Assembly (NCBI GenBank): GCA_047624005.1
Contig: JBLHPE010000083.1
Span: 1 to 11,430, forward strand
DNA: 11,430 nucleotides
Reading direction: 5' to 3'
From: Ascidiaceihabitans sp047624005
GTDB taxonomy: Bacteria; Pseudomonadota; Alphaproteobacteria; Rhodobacterales; Rhodobacteraceae
How positions within the stretch are numbered: position 1 is the stretch's first letter; every line of letters starts with the position of its first letter. Made by a program: the position numbers and the translations under genes. Shown piece after piece: positions 7,173 to 11,430 of this stretch. Under the pieces are notes generated by a model. It was not told the origin of the DNA. It was given only the letters and a program-made list of their open reading frames with translations, and did not search any database.

Positions 7173-7544
7173 ATGATTGGCTATGTAACAATCGGTGTCT
7201 CCAACATGGAGACTGCCAAGGAGTTTTATTGCGGTTTGTTTGCTGACAAAGGTGCTAAGGTGATTATCGATTCAGGGCGTATAGCTTTTATTGGTGCCAA
7301 ACGCGGTGAACCTATGCTTGCCCTTTGCGAACCTTATGACAAAGCCGCTGCATCATCAGGCAACGGCGTAATGATTGCTTTTCCTGCTGAGACAAAAGAC
7401 GAAGTTAGTGTTTTGTATGACAAAGCAATCGCGCTAGGTGCCAAAGACGACGGTGCGCCTGGTCAACGCATTGAAGACAGATTCTACGGTGCTTATGTCC
7501 GTGACGCTGACAACAACAAGCTGTGCTTTTACGTCTTCGGCTAA
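7173..7544 (+). CDS. VOC-fold (glyoxalase/bleomycin-resistance-like) small protein
   Basis: This 123-residue protein has the vicinal-oxygen-chelate layout of two beta-alpha-beta-beta-beta modules (about 1-50 and 62-122), with landmarks MIGYVTIGVSN, GEPMLALCEPYD (45-56), GNGVMIAF (63-70) and RDADNNKL (110-117). Members chelate a metal for isomerase, epimerase or dioxygenase chemistry, but the usual ligands look absent: Tyr4 stands where the first His is common, the 63-70 strand has no His, and C118 replaces the usual Glu in the last strand. It may therefore be metal-free or a binding protein; small VOC proteins of this type are often annotated lactoylglutathione lyase-like without proof. AAGGA at 7160-7164 is a good ribosome-binding site. 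Last gene of the plus operon. Confidence 0.75.
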   Translation: MIGYVTIGVSNMETAKEFYCGLFADKGAKVIIDSGRIAFIGAKRGEPMLALCEPYDKAAASSGNGVMIAFPAETKDEVSVLYDKAIALGAKDDGAPGQRIEDRFYGAYVRDADNNKLCFYVFG

Positions 7545-7549
7545 TTAGC
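7540..7549. other. Palindrome spanning the junction of two abutting stop codons
   Basis: GCTAATTAGC is a perfect 10-bp palindrome centred exactly between the TAA of the VOC gene (7542-7544) and the TAA of tesB (complement of 7545-7547). The plus strand continues with TTTTT. The stem is too short for a convincing intrinsic terminator, and much of the symmetry follows simply from two facing TAA codons. No other terminator is visible, so the converging transcripts probably overlap. Confidence 0.4.
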
Positions 7550-8414
7550 TTTTTGGCTTGATGGGACGCACAAGGCCTTCTTGAGCTGTCGATGCAATCA
7601 ACGCTCCGGCGCGGTCATAGATCGCGCCGCGATTAAACCCGCGACCACCACCAGCCCAAGGACTGTCCATCGTGTAAAGATGCCAATCTTGGAATTGTGG
7701 AATACCGTGAAACCACATCGCGTGATCTAGGCTGGCGGACATGACCTCGCCTTTGAACCACGTTAAACCATGCGGGCGCAGCGATGATCCCAACAAATTC
7801 ATGTCCGACGCATAAGCCAGCAAACAATGCTGCATTTGCGGTGTGCAACCCGCGGCCTCTTTCATCCGAAACCAAAGGTGGTTTTTGTCGTCCGCAGGCT
7901 CCGGTGTTAGGAAATCGCGTGGCGCAACTTCACGCACGTCTATCGGGCGTGGGCGCAGAAAATCAGCGCGATGTTTTTCGGGGAGTTTGTCCACGTGTTC
8001 AGCGCGCAGTTCAGTGCGGTCTTTAATGTTCTCTGGGCCTTCAACGTCTGGCATTGGATGGTGGTGCTCCCACCCGTCTTCAGGATTATGAAAACTAGCC
8101 GACATGTTCAAAATTTGTTTGCCGTGCTGGATGGCGACCACACGGCGGGTTGTAAAGCTGCCACCATCACGGGCGCGGTCCACCTGATAGATGACCGGAA
8201 TTTCTGGATCACCCGGGCGGATAAAGTAAGCATGTAACGAATGACACAACCGGTCTGGGACGGTGCCGTAAGCCGCAGCCAATGCTTGGCCAATCACCTG
8301 TCCGCCGAAGATGCGTGTCGACGTTTCGCCACCCTGCCCCGTGCCACGGAATAAATCGACTTCCAACGGCTCCAAAGCCAAAAGATCAAGTAGCGTTTGG
8401 TGGGTGGCGCTCAT
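7545..8414 (-). CDS. tesB: Acyl-CoA thioesterase II
   Basis: This hydrolyses acyl-CoA to free acid and CoA in the cytoplasm. At 289 residues it has the double hot-dog fold of TesB, with FGGQVIGQALAAA (37-49), HSLHAYFIRPGD (58-69), WFRMK (181-185) and MWFHG (233-237). The E. coli triad Asp204/Thr228/Gln278 maps without offset to D204 (ASDMNLL), S228 (SASLDHA) and Q278 (STAQEG); Ser for Thr is a conservative change keeping the hydroxyl. Last gene of the minus operon; its ATG overlaps the aacS stop by 4 nt, and a strong AAAGGAG (complement of 8423-8429) lies 8 bases upstream. In this setting it probably frees CoA or salvages dead-end esters. Confidence 0.93.
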   Translation of the reverse strand: MSATHQTLLDLLALEPLEVDLFRGTGQGGETSTRIFGGQVIGQALAAAYGTVPDRLCHSLHAYFIRPGDPEIPVIYQVDRARDGGSFTTRRVVAIQHGKQILNMSASFHNPEDGWEHHHPMPDVEGPENIKDRTELRAEHVDKLPEKHRADFLRPRPIDVREVAPRDFLTPEPADDKNHLWFRMKEAAGCTPQMQHCLLAYASDMNLLGSSLRPHGLTWFKGEVMSASLDHAMWFHGIPQFQDWHLYTMDSPWAGGGRGFNRGAIYDRAGALIASTAQEGLVRPIKPKS

Positions 8415-10366
8415 GTGCTGCGCTCCTTTGCGTAACGGATGAAAAAGTCGAAACTATCAGGATTAGCCATTGAATCGCGATTGACGACTTTGGCAGGATC
8501 ACCCCCTAAAAGCAGCTTTTTGACAGGTACTTCAAGCTTTTTACCGGACATAGTACGTGGGATTTCTGAAATTTCGACGATTTCGTTAGGTATAAAGCGA
8601 GCAGAAACGGAGGTTTTGATTGCTTGGTTGATCTGTTCCTTGACGCTGTCATCAAACGCCACTCCATCTGTCATGACCACAAACAAAGGCATAAAACTAT
8701 CGCGGCCTAAAAACTCTAGATCAATCACAAGGCTGTCTTGGATCGCATCCAACCCTTCAACAGCTTGATAGATTTCGGCTGACCCCATGCGAAGCCCCTT
8801 GCGATTGATCGTAGCGTCTGAACGGCCATAGATGACCGACGCGCCGTTTGGCTTGATCTCGATCCAGTCGCCGTGACGCCACACGCCGTCGTAGGTGTCA
8901 AAATAGCTTTCGTGCAGACGGCTGCCGTCAGTGTCACCCCAAAAGAACAAGGGCATCGAGGGCAAGGGCTGCGTACAGACCAGTTCACCCACCTGCCCGA
9001 TTAAATCGTTTCCAGCCTCATCAAAGGCGCGAACGGCGTTGCCCAAGGCACGACATTGCATCTCTCCTGCACGAACAGGCATCGAGGGGTGACCAAGAAC
9101 GAATGCACCAGCAAGATCTGTGCCGCCCGAAATAGGTGCAAGCCAAACATCTTCCTTAACTTTTGTATAAATCCAATCATACGCATCAGAGGACAGCGGC
9201 GATCCTGTAGACCCAAGCGAACGCAGAGCGTCCAAATTGAACTCATCCTTGGGGGCAATACCGGCTTTCATGCACCCACTAAAAAATGCAGCTCCAGCAC
9301 CGAAGAACGTCAGCTTTTCATCGGCAACAAAACGCCAGACAACGTCCATATCTGGATAGTGGGGGGCACCATCAAATAAGGCGACAGTCGCACCCTGCCC
9401 CAACGCCATCCATTGCGCATTCCACATGATCCAACCCGAGGACGTCAGCCATGTGAAACGATCCTTTGGTCCCAAATCATGATGCAAAGACTGTTTGGCG
9501 GCTTCCAACAATATGCCACCGTGCCCGTGCACAATAGGTTTAGGGTTTCCAGTTGTTCCCGAAGAATAGACGATCCACAGCGGATGGTCGGCAGCAACTT
9601 GGGTGTATTCAAGAACTGATCGGCCTTCAGTCAATTCGTCCCATGCAACCCATCCGTCTGGCATTTCACCAGCTACAGGGATCAAGACGCGATGCTGCAA
9701 TGACGGTAGCCCATTCGCAATCTCGGCAACGACATCGCGTCGATCAATTGATTTTCCCGCGTGTACATAGCCGTCTTGGGCAATCAGTACTTTTGGTTCA
9801 ATTTGCTGGAACCTATCCAAAATTGCGACATGGCCCATATCAGGCGCGCAAAGCGACCAAACGGCACCTAGGCTAGCAGCGGCCAAGAAAGCAATCAACG
9901 CGGTTTCAGTATTGGGAAGGATCGCAACAACGCGATCACCTTGCACCACGCCCATTTCCCGAAGAGAAGCCGCGACACTGCCGACCTGTTGTTCAAGCTG
10001 TCGCCAACTAAGTGACTTGCGCGTGAAGGTTTCTGACTGCACTACAATTGCGTCGCGGTTGGGATCAGTTGCGGCGTGCCGCAGGATATTTTCGGCATAG
10101 TTCAGGCGTGCACCCGTTAACCATTTTGCGGTCGCCACATGAGGGTTTTCGACAACACTTGCGTAGCCCTGACTGTGCAGGATATCGAAATATTCCCAGA
10201 TCGCTGACCAAAACCCGTCAAGATCTGAAATGCTCCACTCCCACATCGCATTGTAGTCTTTGAATTTCAGGTCGCGGTTTGTTTCCAACCAGCGTTCAAA
10301 CTGCGCCATAGTTGAGGCATCCGCGCGTTGTCCACTTGGAGTCCAAAGAATGGGATTATCAGTCAT
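8411..10366 (-). CDS. aacS: Acetoacetyl-CoA synthetase (acetoacetate-CoA ligase)
   Basis: This converts acetoacetate, ATP and CoA to acetoacetyl-CoA, returning ketone-type products to central metabolism. The 651 residues match the family length. An ACAS_N-type region (about 37-95) precedes the adenylation domain with YSSGTTGNPKP (267-277), SSGWIMWN (309-316), ISGGTDLAG (412-420) and HGDW (498-501). The hinge region GRSDATINRKGLRMGSAEIY (514-533) and the C-terminal RTMSGKKLEVPVKKLL (604-619), with K609 as acyl-adenylating lysine, are diagnostic of AacS rather than acetyl- or propionyl-CoA synthetase. It starts at an ATGA overlap with the upstream hydrolase; GGAG (complement of 10374-10377) is its ribosome-binding site. 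Both partners are coupled by overlap, so the three minus-strand genes are co-expressed. It could serve 3-hydroxybutyrate or leucine breakdown as well as the facing operon. Confidence 0.95.
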   Translation of the reverse strand: MTDNPILWTPSGQRADASTMAQFERWLETNRDLKFKDYNAMWEWSISDLDGFWSAIWEYFDILHSQGYASVVENPHVATAKWLTGARLNYAENILRHAATDPNRDAIVVQSETFTRKSLSWRQLEQQVGSVAASLREMGVVQGDRVVAILPNTETALIAFLAAASLGAVWSLCAPDMGHVAILDRFQQIEPKVLIAQDGYVHAGKSIDRRDVVAEIANGLPSLQHRVLIPVAGEMPDGWVAWDELTEGRSVLEYTQVAADHPLWIVYSSGTTGNPKPIVHGHGGILLEAAKQSLHHDLGPKDRFTWLTSSGWIMWNAQWMALGQGATVALFDGAPHYPDMDVVWRFVADEKLTFFGAGAAFFSGCMKAGIAPKDEFNLDALRSLGSTGSPLSSDAYDWIYTKVKEDVWLAPISGGTDLAGAFVLGHPSMPVRAGEMQCRALGNAVRAFDEAGNDLIGQVGELVCTQPLPSMPLFFWGDTDGSRLHESYFDTYDGVWRHGDWIEIKPNGASVIYGRSDATINRKGLRMGSAEIYQAVEGLDAIQDSLVIDLEFLGRDSFMPLFVVMTDGVAFDDSVKEQINQAIKTSVSARFIPNEIVEISEIPRTMSGKKLEVPVKKLLLGGDPAKVVNRDSMANPDSFDFFIRYAKERST

Positions 10367-11430
10367 TGTAAGGCTCCGTGAACCAGCGCTTTTAGTTGGG
10401 CGCGCGATGGGTAGCTTGATGATGGTGTTAGTTGGGTGAAATACACAACCGACAGATTATGTATTGGATCTATCCAAAAGAAGGTGGAGGCCATGCCACC
10501 CCAACTGAAATCTCCAATCGATCCCGGAGTGCGAGCGCGGGCAGGATCAAGGACAACGGCGCCGCCAATCCCAAACCCCATGCCGTCCATGGGCTGCTCT
10601 GCAAAACTCTGCGGGCCCATTGACGCAATATCGCTCGCCAGATGGTTGCGCATCATAAACGCGGTGTTTGACGGTGAAAGTAGGCGTTGGCCGTTGGATG
10701 AACCGCCTTGTCGCATCATCTCGCAAAATAGCATATAGTCATCAATGGTCCCGACTAGCCCGCCTCCACCTGAGTGCATTGACGCCGCTATGAAGGGCGA
10801 TTCATCGGTGCGATCCACACAACGTAAGCTGTCTTCCCCGGTTTTTGCCGAATTCAAATCCATCGCATTTCCCGCAAGTGGCGTGTAAAGCGCAGCAAAC
10901 TTATCCGTTGCATCAGCGGGCAGCGAAAAGGCCGTTTGGGTCATTTTGAGGGGTTGGAAGACGCGTTGTGCAAAAACATCTGCTAACGGCTGGCCCGTTA
11001 TCACTTCGATCACACGGCCAATAACGTCGATACCCACCGAGTATTCCCAACGCGATCCAGGTTGAAACGCCAAAGGTAGCTTGGCAAGATCACGACACAT
11101 CTGCGCTAGTGATCCCTGATTGGGTTTGAACAGCAGATCAATTTCGTTCATCGCCGCAGCCAATACGCCGGGGTTAAATGGATAGCTTAGGCCCGATGTG
11201 TGCGTTAGCAGTTGATGCAAGGTAGGACATGCGCATTTTTCAGTTTGATCGATAGATGTCGCGCCGGACACTAGGGCCCCGCAATCGGCAAACTCTGGAA
11301 TGAACTGGGATAGCGGCGCGTCCAAATGCACCTTCCCCTCCTCAACTAGCATCATCAATACAAAGGATGTGATTGGTTTGGTCATCGAATAAATACGTGC
11401 AACCGTATCGCGACTAAAAGGATCATCCAA
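10363..11430 (-). CDS. Serine hydrolase of the beta-lactamase/EstB (class C-like) family, 5' end outside the window
   Basis: 355 residues are visible. The apparent first codon at the right edge is TTG (leucine within a longer frame), so the N-terminus, probably some 30-60 residues, lies beyond 11430. Numbering from that codon, the nucleophile motif is SMTK (S15, K18), followed by HTSGL (77-81), Tyr130 in WEYSVG (the YxN-equivalent, with Val for Asn) and WGG (310-312) in place of the KTG box. Val for Asn and WGG for KTG point to an EstB-type esterase or lactonase rather than a beta-lactamase. It precedes aacS with a 4-nt overlap, so it probably releases an acid from an ester or lactone that the two operons then degrade. 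Whether it has a signal peptide cannot be seen. Confidence 0.85.
   Translation of the reverse strand: MDDPFSRDTVARIYSMTKPITSFVLMMLVEEGKVHLDAPLSQFIPEFADCGALVSGATSIDQTEKCACPTLHQLLTHTSGLSYPFNPGVLAAAMNEIDLLFKPNQGSLAQMCRDLAKLPLAFQPGSRWEYSVGIDVIGRVIEVITGQPLADVFAQRVFQPLKMTQTAFSLPADATDKFAALYTPLAGNAMDLNSAKTGEDSLRCVDRTDESPFIAASMHSGGGGLVGTIDDYMLFCEMMRQGGSSNGQRLLSPSNTAFMMRNHLASDIASMGPQSFAEQPMDGMGFGIGGAVVLDPARARTPGSIGDFSWGGMASTFFWIDPIHNLSVVYFTQLTPSSSYPSRAQLKALVHGALQ

Noticed and set aside
7545..8414. Loss of TesB activity because Thr228 is Ser
   Set aside because: Ser keeps the hydroxyl group and is a conservative replacement; D204 and Q278 are intact, so activity is expected.

Overview
The window looks like a chromosomal segment of an alphaproteobacterium, most plausibly a marine Rhodobacterales (Roseobacter-group) organism. 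This rests on protein character (TesB, AacS, FadB-type and ACAD10/11-like proteins of alphaproteobacterial style), moderate GC, and dense operons joined by ATGA start/stop overlaps. The taxonomic call is an inference made without a database search.

Layout: positions 1-125 are the outer end of an insertion sequence. They hold the first 14 codons of an ISNCY-like transposase on the minus strand and two near-identical 18-bp repeats. Positions 126-509 are an AT-rich non-coding stretch that may carry a hybrid IS-derived promoter and, just before the first gene, a small inverted repeat. Positions 510-7544 are a seven-gene plus-strand operon: acyl-CoA ligase, L-3-hydroxyacyl-CoA dehydrogenase, enoyl-CoA hydratase, ACAD10/11-like acyl-CoA dehydrogenase, two short-chain dehydrogenases and a small VOC-fold protein. 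Positions 7545-11430 are a minus-strand operon, transcribed towards the first: a serine hydrolase of the beta-lactamase/EstB type (5' end outside the window), acetoacetyl-CoA synthetase (aacS) and acyl-CoA thioesterase II (tesB). The two operons meet stop codon to stop codon with no base between them.

How the genes may work together: the plus operon can activate a carboxylic acid to its CoA ester, desaturate it, hydrate it and oxidise the 3-hydroxyacyl-CoA. Two SDRs and a VOC protein are available for side-group chemistry. No thiolase is present. The minus operon can hydrolyse an ester or lactone (serine hydrolase), release acids from CoA (TesB) and re-activate acetoacetate (AacS). Together this reads as a peripheral catabolic island for an unidentified, probably branched, hydroxylated or cyclic acid or ester that feeds acetoacetate or acetyl-CoA to central metabolism. 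The substrate cannot be read from the sequence. The most distinctive clue is the ACAD10/11-like dehydrogenase, a family linked to 4-hydroxy-acid catabolism, which appears here without its usual kinase partner. No CRISPR, tRNA, rRNA or phage genes were seen.
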